From [Flexibacter] sp. ATCC 35103 (GTDB taxonomy: Bacteria > Bacteroidota > Bacteroidia > Flavobacteriales > Flavobacteriaceae), in the NCBI RefSeq assembly GCF_001975985.1, contig NZ_MTQF01000001.1, forward strand, positions 456,943 to 520,942: 64,000 nt of DNA, written 5' to 3'. How positions within the stretch are numbered: the first letter of the stretch is position 1; each line of letters starts with the position of its first letter. The notes below the pieces were generated by a model. The model made no database searches, was not told where the DNA came from, and saw nothing but the letters and a program-made list of their open reading frames with translations. The position numbers and the translations under genes are program-made. This document shows, one piece after another, positions 15,115 through 24,139 of this stretch.

Positions 15115-16113
15115 TTATACTTTAAAAAACATACGAGGAAAAGCTTCTTGTGGTTTTTTCTTTAAAAGAATAATTTTTATGAACGATTTTAAAAAACCAG
15201 TACCATAACCATAAAACTGTTTCCAGACTGCAATTACAGATAAGTATCCTATTTTAATGCTTTTATTCTGAACACTTGCTGTAAGAAATATTATAACGAA
15301 ATATACGAAATATATTTGTAATAATATATCAATATTGAAAATTAACAGTAAAAAAGCTAATAATAGACCGAGTATAAATACTGATGGAAAAAAGAAAGTT
15401 AACTTATTATGTTCTGGATACCAACTATTTAAAATAGGCCTTGCTATACCAAATTTATTTACCTGAACAGAAAATTTTTCCCAGTCAATCCTACGTTTAT
15501 GATAAACATAAGCCTCTGGAAACAATCTGGTTTCAAATCCCAAGTTCCATAAACGAATCGAAAGGTCAGGATCTTCTCCGGGATGAATGTTTCCAAATCC
15601 TTTTGAAGCTTCAAATGCTTTTTTTGAAATACCCATATTAAAGCTTCTAGGCTGGAATTTATTAATTTTTTCAGAACCGCCACGAATTCCTCCTGTAGTA
15701 AGAAAAGAAGTCATTGCAAAATTAATCGCTTTCTGGATATCCGAAAAACTATCTAATGCTTTATCCGGACCACCAAAACAATCTACATAACCTACATTTA
15801 ATGCTTTTCGAACTTCTGTTAAATAATTGGATGGAATGATACAATCCGAATCGAAAATGATAAAATAATCACCACGTGCTTTTTGCATTCCGAAATTCCT
15901 TGAATCTCCGGGACCTGAATTTTCTTTGAAATAATATGAAATGTTCAATTTTCCCTGATACGTCATCACTACATCTTTACATGGTATTGACGAACCATCT
16001 TCAACAAGAACAATTTCAAAAGCTTCATTATAATCAGATTTTGACAGACTTTCTAAAAGTTCATCAACTTCATCTGGACGATTATACACGGGTATAATTA
16101 AAGAAAAAATCAT
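15115..16113 (-). CDS. Family 2 glycosyltransferase, membrane-anchored
   Basis: A 332-residue GT-A fold enzyme. The N-terminal half has SLIIPVYNRPDEVDELLESL, VEDGS (37-41), NSGPGDSRNFG and a DSD motif (88-90) for the nucleotide-sugar metal. GEDPDLSIRLWNLG is the acceptor or base region. The C-terminal third has two to three hydrophobic helices (about 238-300), so it sits at the inner membrane. It probably adds sugar to a glycan or lipid; donor and acceptor cannot be read. It has its own promoter and is followed at once by coaE. Confidence 0.88.
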   Translation of the reverse strand: MIFSLIIPVYNRPDEVDELLESLSKSDYNEAFEIVLVEDGSSIPCKDVVMTYQGKLNISYYFKENSGPGDSRNFGMQKARGDYFIIFDSDCIIPSNYLTEVRKALNVGYVDCFGGPDKALDSFSDIQKAINFAMTSFLTTGGIRGGSEKINKFQPRSFNMGISKKAFEASKGFGNIHPGEDPDLSIRLWNLGFETRLFPEAYVYHKRRIDWEKFSVQVNKFGIARPILNSWYPEHNKLTFFFPSVFILGLLLAFLLLIFNIDILLQIYFVYFVIIFLTASVQNKSIKIGYLSVIAVWKQFYGYGTGFLKSFIKIILLKKKPQEAFPRMFFKV

Positions 16114-16163
16114 AACGGGATGTGCGGTATTAAAGTGGCAATATTTTTAATTCAAAATTTTAA

Positions 16164-16197
16164 CAAAGATAGGTTATATTCATAAAAAAACCATCAA
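16164..16197 (-). promoter_or_regulatory. Promoter of the glycosyltransferase-coaE unit
   Basis: On the minus strand TATCTTTG (16171-16164) is a perfect -7 match, with TTG 23 nt upstream inside the terminator stem of fabV. The leader before the ATG at 16113 would be about 45 nt. Confidence 0.55.
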
Positions 16198-16215
16198 CTT
16201 TTGGTTGATGGTTTT
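16183..16215. terminator. Terminator of fabV
   Basis: AACCATCAAC (16189-16198) and GTTGATGGTT (16204-16213) form a perfect 10-bp stem with a 5-nt loop and A/T runs on both sides, 25 nt after the fabV stop. Confidence 0.88.
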
Positions 16216-16237
16216 CTATTTATAGTAATTCTTTTAT

Positions 16238-17428
16238 CTACTTGATACTTTCGATTTCAACAACTTCGTTTGTATCTGCATTATAATCTACTCCTGCAAA
16301 TTCAAACCCGAAAAGGTTTAAGAAATCATTTCTATATCCTGCTAAATCTCCAATTGCAGGTAATGTTTCAGTTGTAGCTTCTAACCAAAGTTTAGCCACT
16401 TTTTCCTGAACATCATCACGCATTTCCCAATCGTCGATTCTGATTCTTCCTTTTTCATCTACAGGAACTTCAGATCCATTGTATAATCTGTCTTTAAACA
16501 AACGCTGGATTTGCTCAATACATCCTTCGTGAATTCCTTTTTCTTTCATAATTTTATATAAAAGAGAAATATATAATGGAATAACCGGAATTGCTGAACT
16601 TGCTTGTGTAACCAATGCTTTGTTTACAGAAACATATGCTTTTCCTCCTATTGATTTCAAACTGTCTGTAATCGAGAATGCAGTAGCTTCTAAATCATCT
16701 TTTGCACGACCAATTGTACCTTTACGGTAAACTGCTTCTGTCAATGATGGCCCAATGTATGAATAAGCAACTGTTGTAGCTCCATCTGCCAATAAATTCT
16801 CCGCTTTTAATGCATCAATCCACATTGTCCAGTCTTCGCCGCCCATTACTGCTACAGTATTCGCAATATCTTCTTCATTTGCCGGAGCAATAGAAACTTC
16901 TGTTACATTTCCTGTATGAAAATCTACTGTTTTATTAGTAAAAGTTTGTCCGATTGGTTTTAAAACTGAACGGTGTAAAACTCCCGTAACCGGATGTTGA
17001 CGAACCGGTGATGCTAAACTGTAGATTATAAGATCAACCTGACCTAAATCTGCTTTGATTAAATCTAAAGTTTGTCTTTTTATTTCATTTGAAAAAGCAT
17101 CTCCATTGATACTTTTTGCATATAAACCTGCTTTGTGAGCTTCTGTTTCAAATGCAGCAGAATTATACCATCCTGGTGAAGCTGTTTTACCTTCTACTGG
17201 TGGTTTTTCAAAAAATACTCCAATAGTTGCAGCATCAGATCCAAAAGCACTTGTAATTCTTGAAGCTAATCCAAAACCTGTAGAAGCACCAATAACCAAT
17301 ACTTTCTTTGCACCTGCAATTGGTCCTTTTGATTTTATATATTCTATTTGATTTTTAACATTTTGCTCGCTACCTTTTGGGTGTGCAGTCAAGCAAATAA
17401 ATCCTCTCATTCTAGGTTCTATAATCAT
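16238..17428 (-). CDS. fabV: Enoyl-ACP / trans-2-enoyl-CoA reductase (FabV type)
   Basis: FabV reduces the trans-2 double bond of enoyl-ACP (or enoyl-CoA) with NADH, the last step of each fatty-acid elongation round. The 396-residue protein has the N-terminal GFICLTAHPKGSE, the nucleotide loop GASTGFG (47-53), and the FabV-specific Y-x8-K catalytic pair (Y234, K243) in VYRKGTIGRAK. The large size separates it from FabI. FabV enzymes are typically triclosan-tolerant. It has its own promoter overlapping the end of recN and its own terminator, so it is monocistronic. Confidence 0.95.
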   Translation of the reverse strand: MIIEPRMRGFICLTAHPKGSEQNVKNQIEYIKSKGPIAGAKKVLVIGASTGFGLASRITSAFGSDAATIGVFFEKPPVEGKTASPGWYNSAAFETEAHKAGLYAKSINGDAFSNEIKRQTLDLIKADLGQVDLIIYSLASPVRQHPVTGVLHRSVLKPIGQTFTNKTVDFHTGNVTEVSIAPANEEDIANTVAVMGGEDWTMWIDALKAENLLADGATTVAYSYIGPSLTEAVYRKGTIGRAKDDLEATAFSITDSLKSIGGKAYVSVNKALVTQASSAIPVIPLYISLLYKIMKEKGIHEGCIEQIQRLFKDRLYNGSEVPVDEKGRIRIDDWEMRDDVQEKVAKLWLEATTETLPAIGDLAGYRNDFLNLFGFEFAGVDYNADTNEVVEIESIK

Positions 17429-17518
17429 ATTTTTCTATTTATTCGTTGATTGGGTTAATCTTATCATTAAGATAAATGAGTAACTTTATGTACGTTTGTT
17501 TAATTAGCTTTAAGATGA

Positions 17519-17548
17519 CAAATATAAATTATTTCTTTAGTTCAACAA
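17519..17548 (-). promoter_or_regulatory. Promoter of fabV
   Basis: On the minus strand TTG (17548-17546), 19 nt, TATATTTG (17526-17519): a full consensus. The TTG lies inside the last codons of recN. The roughly 85-nt leader contains the small hairpin ATCTTA-ATGA-TAAGAT near 17462-17477. Confidence 0.72.
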
Positions 17549-19189
17549 GGCTTTAGCATGATTTAAAGCCGAATCAGAAACAACCGCACCTGATAACATT
17601 TGAGCAATTTCTATAACTCTTTCGTCCTGAGACAATAGCTTTAATTCTGATTGCGTATCGTCATCAACTGTAGATTTAAAAACTTTAAAGTGAGAATCTC
17701 CTTTAGCAGCTATTTGAGGTAAATGCGTAATAGCAAAAATCTGCATTGTTGTACTCATTTCTTTCATGATCTCTCCCATTCTGATCGCAATTTCTCCTGA
17801 AACCCCTGTATCAATTTCGTCAAAAATTAAAGTTGGTAATTTTGAATATTGTGCTAAAATTGCTTTAACAGCCAACATAATACGAGACATTTCTCCTCCT
17901 GATGCTACTTTTTTAAGTAAACCAAAATCGGTTCCTTTGTTTGCGGAAAATAAAAATTGCAATTCGTCTTTTCCGTTCTGGAAATAGTTTTCTGATGGTA
18001 AAAGTTCCATATTAAAACGAACGTTTGGCATTCCTAAAGTTTCTAAAATCGAAATCAGTTTTTGAGATAAAACCGGAATTGCATTGGTTCTGTTTTGATG
18101 AATTGTTGCTGAATAAGCATCTAATTCTAAAACTTTCTCCTCTATAGCCTTTGACAAAGCCGCTATTTCTTCTTCTATATTATCAAGCTCTAATAGCGTA
18201 TTTCCTAAATTGGCCTGAATTTCAATCAATTCATCAACCGATGTTACCTGATGCTTTTTTTGCAAATTATAAATCAATTGTAATTTTTGACTTACTAGTT
18301 CTAATTGTGCAGGATCATTCAATAATTTTTCAGAAGCATTTTGTAATTCTCTAGAAACATCATCAAATTCAATTGCCAGACTTGTGATTCTTTCAAATAC
18401 ACTTTGATATTCTGGAGAAAAAAGGGCAATTTTTTGTAAAGTTGTTTTGATTTCATTTAAATTATGAAAAACCCCAAATTGCTCTTCGTTAGCAATTACC
18501 AATGATTTATCAATTGCTTCTTTTATAATCTCAACATTGTTTAATTTCTCAAAATCAGCTTCTAATTCTTCCTGCTCGCCTGATTTTAATTTAGCCGATA
18601 CCAATTCGTTCAATAAAAAAGTATTATATTCTTGTTCTTTTCCTGAATCACTTTGTTTTTTCAACAAAGCATTTAATTTCGACTTATCTGCTTTATATGA
18701 CTTTAATACCTTTTGATAAGATTGAATAGTATCAAAATTATTTGCAATTGCATCAATTATTTTGAACTGAACACCTTCATCTGAAAGCTCCTGAGTTTGC
18801 TGTTGCGAATGAATATCAATCAAAAACAAACTTAGATCTTGTAATTCCTGAAGATTTACAGGGCTGTCATTTATAAATGCGCGTGATTTTCCTGAAGGCA
18901 AAATTTCTCTTCTGATGATAGTTTCATCTTCATAATCAAGATCATTTGCTTCAAAAAATTCTTTAAGATTGTATTTAGAGATTTCAAAATGCGCTTCGAT
19001 TACACATTTTTCTTCTTTATTTTTTAATGAAGTTAAATCGGCTCTTTTTCCTAAAACCAATCCTATTGCACCCAATATAATAGATTTACCAGCACCCGTT
19101 TCACCTGTAATTATAGAAAAACCTCTTGAAAAATCGATAGTGAGTTTTTCAATCAGGGCATAATTTTTAATCGACAAGGACGTAATCAT
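17537..19189 (-). CDS. recN: DNA repair protein RecN
   Basis: RecN is an SMC-like ATPase that acts early in recombinational repair of double-strand breaks. The 550-residue protein has an N-terminal Walker A GETGAGKS (29-36), a long coiled-coil middle (roughly 150-380, Lys/Glu/Leu-rich), the ABC signature VASGGEMSRIMLAVKAIL and Walker B TLIFDEIDTGVSG. The length is typical. It is last in the bamD-rpoZ-coaBC-porD-recN run, 55 nt after porD. Confidence 0.96.
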   Translation of the reverse strand: MITSLSIKNYALIEKLTIDFSRGFSIITGETGAGKSIILGAIGLVLGKRADLTSLKNKEEKCVIEAHFEISKYNLKEFFEANDLDYEDETIIRREILPSGKSRAFINDSPVNLQELQDLSLFLIDIHSQQQTQELSDEGVQFKIIDAIANNFDTIQSYQKVLKSYKADKSKLNALLKKQSDSGKEQEYNTFLLNELVSAKLKSGEQEELEADFEKLNNVEIIKEAIDKSLVIANEEQFGVFHNLNEIKTTLQKIALFSPEYQSVFERITSLAIEFDDVSRELQNASEKLLNDPAQLELVSQKLQLIYNLQKKHQVTSVDELIEIQANLGNTLLELDNIEEEIAALSKAIEEKVLELDAYSATIHQNRTNAIPVLSQKLISILETLGMPNVRFNMELLPSENYFQNGKDELQFLFSANKGTDFGLLKKVASGGEMSRIMLAVKAILAQYSKLPTLIFDEIDTGVSGEIAIRMGEIMKEMSTTMQIFAITHLPQIAAKGDSHFKVFKSTVDDDTQSELKLLSQDERVIEIAQMLSGAVVSDSALNHAKALLN

Positions 19190-19244
19190 AAGGAAATTGT
19201 GTAAGTATAAAAATTAGTAAAAGAAAGTAAATAGAATAAATCAA

Positions 19245-20129
19245 TTAAAATTTAATCTGTGACCATTTAGTAGAATTCAAAGGTGATACCTTATTCAAAA
19301 CATCTGTTAAATCTCCAACAGGAATGCTAGGTCCTCCTGAAAATATAGAGACTATTTCATCTGATTTTGCATCAAAAAATACTCTGGTCAAAAAAGCATT
19401 AGGTTTAACAGAATTCAATTTTCCGATGATGATTATTGCTGCTTTGATTTTTTCTTTTGATGTTTTCAAATCCAGGCTCATTCCATCTAAACCAGTATGA
19501 TAAGCATACATCGTCTGACGAAGGTCGCTATACATTGGAGAAACCATATCATTTATTAAATAATAACGGTTTTGAACTCCATCTGACTGGCTCCAGCCTT
19601 TAAACCCGCCTTGCTGGGCAACGTTGGCAATATTTTGAGCTGTTTCAAGATATTGATTTCCTGCTCCCATTTGAAAAGTATCCGCATCCATTGCTAAAAT
19701 TAAATAGCTGTAGAAAGAAACTACAGACACTAAATTTGATTCAAAAGTAGTTGGATTAAATAACAATGGTTCGTATTCTGTATATCTAAAATTAAAATCC
19801 TTATCGTTATAATTAAATACTGGCGAAGAATAGGTCGAATTAAAGATCAATCGGGATGATTGCACCTGAATTGTACCTGTAAATTGATCAGAAGTATTTG
19901 AAGACAATGTAATATACATCGAACAATTGATTCTTTCGTTTTGCTTTAAAACTGATCCGGTCCAGTCTGTTTTATTAACAAATTCAGATAAAGATGTCTG
20001 AAGTGTTTTAAAAACTTGCTGATTTGGATTTGGTAACCTTTCAGTATTAATAGTTACGGTACAATTTAACTGTTGTGCTTGTGTAAAGCCAAAAATGAAA
20101 AAAGCGAAAAGTGCAACTATTTTATTCAT
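19245..20129 (-). CDS. porD: PorD-like T9SS-associated protein (DUF4835)
   Basis: A 294-residue secreted or periplasmic protein with the signal peptide MNKIVALFAFFIFGFTQAQ, followed by a domain I recognise as DUF4835, named PorD in Bacteroidota annotations and linked to the type IX secretion system. Typical segments are QLNCTVTINTERLPNPNQQ, YSSPVFNYNDKDF and QVQSSRLIFNSTYSSPVF. The molecular role is poorly defined. The conserved placement between coaBC and recN is a Bacteroidota hallmark. It fits with the T9SS substrate operon at 28.8-42.1 kb, although it is unlinked to it. Confidence 0.82.
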   Translation of the reverse strand: MNKIVALFAFFIFGFTQAQQLNCTVTINTERLPNPNQQVFKTLQTSLSEFVNKTDWTGSVLKQNERINCSMYITLSSNTSDQFTGTIQVQSSRLIFNSTYSSPVFNYNDKDFNFRYTEYEPLLFNPTTFESNLVSVVSFYSYLILAMDADTFQMGAGNQYLETAQNIANVAQQGGFKGWSQSDGVQNRYYLINDMVSPMYSDLRQTMYAYHTGLDGMSLDLKTSKEKIKAAIIIIGKLNSVKPNAFLTRVFFDAKSDEIVSIFSGGPSIPVGDLTDVLNKVSPLNSTKWSQIKF

Positions 20130-20198
20130 GTGAATGATACTATTTGGTTTAGCAGGAAAAGATTTACTATTCTTGCTTTTAGTTTTTATTCTAAATTA

Positions 20199-21413
20199 TT
20201 ACGATTTGAAAAAATGCGAAATCACTTTATTTAAAATATCAACTGCAACAGATTCTTTTGCTTTTAATTCCATTGGTTCGATTTTAAAGTTCTGGTCAAT
20301 AAAAGTCACTTTATTCGTTTCTTTCTTAAAACCGGCACCTTCATCTTGTAAGGAATTTAAAACAATCAAATCTAAGTTTTTTTTCTGAATTTTCAACTTA
20401 GCATTTTCAATTTCATTTTCTGTCTCTAAAGCAAACCCAATTAAATACTGGTTTTTCTTGATTGCTCCAAGCGATGCTAATATGTCTTTTGTTTTTTCAA
20501 GCTCTATCGAAAATTCTTCTGATGCTTTTTTAATCTTTTGTAAAGCTACAACTTTTGGTCTGTAATCTGCCACTGCCGCAGCAGCGATAGCGACATCAAC
20601 GTCATTAAAATGCAAATGACAAGCATCATACATATCCTGTGCTGAGATTACATTAATCACTTCGACTGAATTGTTTTTTACCTTGTAATGCGTGGGCCCT
20701 GAAACCAGAATTACTTGTGCACCTAAACTAGCGGCCTGATTCGCAATATCAAATCCCATTTTTCCTGAAGAATGATTTCCTATAAAACGTACAGGATCTA
20801 TAGCTTCGTATGTTGGACCGGCAGTAATTAGTATTTTTTTTCCTTTTAGCGGTAATTTACTTTCTAAATCAGCTTCAAGAAAAGCTATTATGTTCTCAGG
20901 TTCAGCCATTCGGCCTTCACCGGATAAACCACTTGCCAATTCTCCATTCTCAGCAGGAATCATTATATTTCCAAACTGTTTTAGTGCCGTAAAACTAGAT
21001 AAAGTAGAAGGATGCTTATACATATCCAGATCCATTGCCGGAGCAAAATAAACCGGACATTTAGCTGATAAATAAGTAGCTATTAAAAGATTATCACAGT
21101 TTCCTGTAGCCATTTTGGATAATGTATTGGCTGTCGCAGGAGCAATTAAAATTAAATCAGCCCAAAGCGCTAATTCAACATGATTGTTCCAGACAGCATC
21201 TTCATCATCCTGATTAAAGAAACTGGAATGTACAGGATTTTTTGATAACGTAGATAACGTAAGTGGGGTTACAAAATCCTTAGAAGCAGGTGTCATTATC
21301 ACTTGGACATGTGCACCTGCTTTTATAAAAAGTCGTACTAATGAGGCTGTTTTATAGGCTGCAATTCCACCAGAAACACCCAGTAAAATTTTCTTCCCGT
21401 TTAAAACTGACAT
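20199..21413 (-). CDS. coaBC: Bifunctional phosphopantothenoylcysteine decarboxylase / phosphopantothenate-cysteine ligase
   Basis: CoaBC makes 4'-phosphopantothenoylcysteine and decarboxylates it to 4'-phosphopantetheine for coenzyme A. In the 404-residue protein the N-terminal FMN-binding CoaC half shows GVSGGIAAYKT, the catalytic-region ATGNCDNLL and FAPAMDLDMY. The C-terminal CoaB half shows GKKILITAGPTYEAIDPVRF, GNHSSGKMG and AAVADYRP. Both halves are intact. It starts 11 nt after rpoZ in the bamD operon. Confidence 0.96.
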   Translation of the reverse strand: MSVLNGKKILLGVSGGIAAYKTASLVRLFIKAGAHVQVIMTPASKDFVTPLTLSTLSKNPVHSSFFNQDDEDAVWNNHVELALWADLILIAPATANTLSKMATGNCDNLLIATYLSAKCPVYFAPAMDLDMYKHPSTLSSFTALKQFGNIMIPAENGELASGLSGEGRMAEPENIIAFLEADLESKLPLKGKKILITAGPTYEAIDPVRFIGNHSSGKMGFDIANQAASLGAQVILVSGPTHYKVKNNSVEVINVISAQDMYDACHLHFNDVDVAIAAAAVADYRPKVVALQKIKKASEEFSIELEKTKDILASLGAIKKNQYLIGFALETENEIENAKLKIQKKNLDLIVLNSLQDEGAGFKKETNKVTFIDQNFKIEPMELKAKESVAVDILNKVISHFFKS

Positions 21414-21424
21414 TATACTATATA

Positions 21425-21742
21425 TTATTTATTTGAATTTCTGTGGTAAGTTTTACCGTCTAACCATTCCTGTACTGCTAAAGCGTGTGGTTTTGGTAAT
21501 TTTTCGTAAAATTTAGAAACTTCAATTTGCTCTTTATTTTCAAAAACTTCTTCCAGACTGTCATTGTAAGTAGCAAACTCTTCTAATTTCTCAGTTAATT
21601 CTTTTTTGATTTCAGAATTAATTTGATTTGCTCTTTTAGCCATAATGGTAATTGCCTCATACACATTTCCTGTTGGCTCTTCAATAACTGTTTTATTGTA
21701 AGTTATTGTATTTACAGGAGCATTCGTCTTTTTTAAATCCAT
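21425..21742 (-). CDS. rpoZ: DNA-directed RNA polymerase omega subunit
   Basis: A 105-residue Bacteroidota-type omega (RpoZ/Rpb6 family). The conserved part is NVYEAITIMAKRANQINSEI, the helix that clamps the beta-prime C-terminus, followed by an acidic stretch and a short C-terminal extension (KLPKPHALAVQEWLDGKTY) typical of this phylum. It lies between bamD (9 nt) and coaBC (11 nt), an arrangement I know from other Bacteroidota. Confidence 0.92.
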   Translation of the reverse strand: MDLKKTNAPVNTITYNKTVIEEPTGNVYEAITIMAKRANQINSEIKKELTEKLEEFATYNDSLEEVFENKEQIEVSKFYEKLPKPHALAVQEWLDGKTYHRNSNK

Positions 21743-21751
21743 GACTTTATT

Positions 21752-22546
21752 TTATTTAGTAAATTTTTGTAAATCTGTTTCCACTCTGGCATTCATTTCG
21801 TCTGCCTCTTTTTTATATTTTGTAGCGCTATTAAACTTAATTAAGTTATTATAAGCCACTTTTGCAACATTTAAACGTTCTTCCATTTTTGCAGGAATAC
21901 TATTTATTGCCAATTTATATGCTGAATCGTATTTGTAAAACAAGGCATCTTCTTTAAAAGGCGTTCCAGGAAAATCAGCGATAAAATTATCAAATGCGAT
22001 TAATGCTGACTTATAATCTGAAATTGTATTGTATCCTTTTGCATTTTCGTATGCTTTTTTCTCTAATTTCCCATTCAAAATTTTCACAGTTTCATTGGCC
22101 TGGGCAATGTATTCTGAATTTGGATAATTATCGATAAAAGCTTGTAATTTTTCTAATGCTTTTTGTGTATCTGTTTGATCTAAACTGTAAACCGGAGCTA
22201 ATTTTGAATAGCTGTAAGCACCTAAAAAGGCAGCTTCCTGTACTTTTTCACTACGCGGGTAACCTGAAACAAAACTTTCGAACTGATAACCTGCCAAATA
22301 GTATTGTTTTGATTTATAATAAGACTGAGCAAACATATAAAACAGTTTTTCTGCCTGCGGCTTACCTCTATATGAAGGCGCTAATTGTTCAAAAAGACGA
22401 ATGGCTTTTGAATATTTACCAGCATCATACATTTTTGTTGCCACATCAAATTTGGCTGCAACATCTTCATTTTTTAATGCTTTTTGGTATTCACTACAAG
22501 AACAAAAAAGGACAACAACAATTAATAGAGATACTATTTTTTTCAT
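21752..22546 (-). CDS. bamD: Outer-membrane assembly lipoprotein BamD
   Basis: BamD is the essential lipoprotein partner of BamA in inserting outer-membrane beta-barrels. I start it at the ATG 22546-22544 (264 residues), which gives the lipoprotein signal MKKIVSLLIVVVLFCSC ending at the lipidated cysteine. A 17-residue longer frame to 22597 would spoil that signal. The mature part is TPR-like (YDAGKYSKAIRLFEQL, QSYYKSKQYYLAGYQFESF, YPRSEKVQEAAFL). It heads the bamD-rpoZ-coaBC-porD-recN operon from a strong promoter. Confidence 0.92.
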   Translation of the reverse strand: MKKIVSLLIVVVLFCSCSEYQKALKNEDVAAKFDVATKMYDAGKYSKAIRLFEQLAPSYRGKPQAEKLFYMFAQSYYKSKQYYLAGYQFESFVSGYPRSEKVQEAAFLGAYSYSKLAPVYSLDQTDTQKALEKLQAFIDNYPNSEYIAQANETVKILNGKLEKKAYENAKGYNTISDYKSALIAFDNFIADFPGTPFKEDALFYKYDSAYKLAINSIPAKMEERLNVAKVAYNNLIKFNSATKYKKEADEMNARVETDLQKFTK

Positions 22547-22613
22547 TTTCTTACTTTTATTATGATTTCTTAGACAATTATGCCAAAGCAAAATCACACC
22601 GAAGTTCCGGTGG

Positions 22614-22643
22614 CAAATTTAGTTATTAATTTAGCTACTACAA
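22614..22643 (-). promoter_or_regulatory. Promoter of the bamD operon
   Basis: On the minus strand TTG (22643-22641), 19 nt, TAAATTTG (22621-22614): a full consensus. The roughly 60-nt leader contains the small hairpin CACCG/CGGTG (around 22597-22613). Confidence 0.72.
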
Positions 22644-22682
22644 AATATTTTTTGGTATAATAAAATACCGGCAATCTCACTA

Positions 22683-23564
22683 TTATTTTATGCTGTTTTT
22701 TACAAATTCATTCAATCTTTCTGCCAGAGAATCATCAACGCTTACTAGTGGTAAACGCACTGTGTTCTCAGCAATACCAAGGGCTTGAAAGACTTGTTTG
22801 ATTCCGGCTGGATTTCCCTGCTCAAAAATCATATCAATACAATCTGATAAAAAGTATTGAGTTTTAAACGCTTCACTTACCTTTTTATTTAAACCTAAAC
22901 GTATCATTTCTGTAAATTCTTTCGGAAAACCTTGTCCGATAACTGAAATTACACCTGCTCCACCAGCTAAAACAATTGGTAAAGCTATCATATCATCTCC
23001 TGAAATTACAAGAAAATCTTTTGGGGCATTTTTAATCAATTGTAAAGCCTGAGCCATATCACCTGCAGCTTCTTTTATTGCTACAATATTACTAAAATCA
23101 TTTGCAAGACGAATTACTGTAGTTGGCAGCATATTACTAGCAGTTCTTCCCGGGACATTATATAAAATAACCGGAATTGGAGATGCTTCTGCAATAGCTT
23201 TAAAATGCTGGTAAATTCCTTCTTGTGTAGGTTTATTATAATAAGGAGAAACAGAAAGTATGGCTTCAAAAGCAGAGAAATCCCCGGTTTTTAATTCCTC
23301 AACGATTTGCATTGTATTATTACCTCCAACTCCAAGAACCAAAGGCAATCTTCCTTTGTTTACATCGATTACAGTAGTAATAACCAATTCTTTTTCGGCT
23401 TGTGTCAGGGTAGCATTTTCTGCTGTTGTTCCCATAACTACAAGATATTCAACTCCACCGTCTATCGAAAAGTTAACGATACGCTGCAAAGCTTCGATAT
23501 CAATTGAAAAGTCTTTTTTAAATGGGGTTACAAGCGCAACACCAGTTCCTATTAATGATTGCAT
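22683..23564 (-). CDS. dapA: 4-hydroxy-tetrahydrodipicolinate synthase
   Basis: DapA condenses pyruvate with aspartate semialdehyde in lysine and diaminopimelate synthesis. The 293-residue barrel has the Schiff-base K164 in [12 protein letters not shown]135 in [11 protein letters not shown] and the GTTAEN substrate loop with T46 and T47. It starts 15 nt after the upstream DUF gene and may share its transcript. The bamD promoter lies just after its stop. Confidence 0.96.
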   Translation of the reverse strand: MQSLIGTGVALVTPFKKDFSIDIEALQRIVNFSIDGGVEYLVVMGTTAENATLTQAEKELVITTVIDVNKGRLPLVLGVGGNNTMQIVEELKTGDFSAFEAILSVSPYYNKPTQEGIYQHFKAIAEASPIPVILYNVPGRTASNMLPTTVIRLANDFSNIVAIKEAAGDMAQALQLIKNAPKDFLVISGDDMIALPIVLAGGAGVISVIGQGFPKEFTEMIRLGLNKKVSEAFKTQYFLSDCIDMIFEQGNPAGIKQVFQALGIAENTVRLPLVSVDDSLAERLNEFVKNSIK

Positions 23565-23579
23565 ATTCTAATTTATATT

Positions 23580-24092
23580 TTATTTTATACTCTTTAAATA
23601 TTTAAACAATTCGTGAACGAAAAGTTTGTAATTCTCTATAGCGGTATCAATCATCCATCGATTTAAATTTTTATCTACAGATGCAAATCCTACTTTGAAC
23701 CTTGCTTTTGATTTGTTTGTTATCATCATCAAAATAGCAGTTTCGATATCATAATAACTAATCAAAAGATCAAATTCTGTCTCTATAAATTCATTCAAAA
23801 AAACCGCTGTAATTTCTCCATTCCAACTGATGTGTTTTTTACCAAAAGTAGGGACTGAATACGTTTCTTTTTCTTTAAATTTACTTCTATACACAACAAT
23901 TTTTATGTTTTGAGGCGCTATTCCCTGCAAAACTAATTCGTTTACTAACTCTTTTGAATGTCTAAAATTACTTTCATCAATCAGCAAACCAATTGTTTGT
24001 ATATTACTTGTAAAGACTTCGTTTTTGAAATTATTCAAGTTATTATTTAATGTTTTTTTTACAAAAAATTCCTTTATATAATTTAAAAACAT
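23580..24092 (-). CDS. Conserved flavobacterial protein (DUF6913-like)
   Basis: A 170-residue protein of unknown function. It starts with a basic amphipathic stretch (MFLNYIKEFFVKKTLNNNLN) and has alternating strands and helices such as IQTIGLLIDESNFRHSKEL, LLISYYDIETAILMMITN and ARFKVGFASV. I think it is the DUF6913 family, always seen near dapA in flavobacteria, but the number is from memory. No catalytic motif is visible. It is upstream of dapA on the same strand. Its promoter faces that of the 5'-nucleotidase pair. Confidence 0.6.
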   Translation of the reverse strand: MFLNYIKEFFVKKTLNNNLNNFKNEVFTSNIQTIGLLIDESNFRHSKELVNELVLQGIAPQNIKIVVYRSKFKEKETYSVPTFGKKHISWNGEITAVFLNEFIETEFDLLISYYDIETAILMMITNKSKARFKVGFASVDKNLNRWMIDTAIENYKLFVHELFKYLKSIK

Positions 24093-24094
24093 AG

Positions 24095-24118
24095 TACTTT
24101 TGCCAGATTACAAAATTA
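24095..24118. promoter_or_regulatory. Two facing -7 boxes in a 47-bp divergent promoter region
   Basis: TACTTTTG (24095-24102, plus strand) and TAATTTTG read on the minus strand (24118-24111) are both perfect TAnnTTTG boxes, only 8 bp apart and pointing at each other. They would drive the 5'-nucleotidase gene to the right and the DUF6913-like/dapA genes to the left, so polymerases could not occupy both at once. Confidence 0.55.
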
Positions 24119-24139
24119 ATTATTTAAGTCGCATTTAAG

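Noticed and set aside
22156..22629. 157-codon plus-strand ORF opposite bamD
   Set aside because: Antisense to a well-supported lipoprotein gene; its composition is what the reverse of a TPR gene gives.
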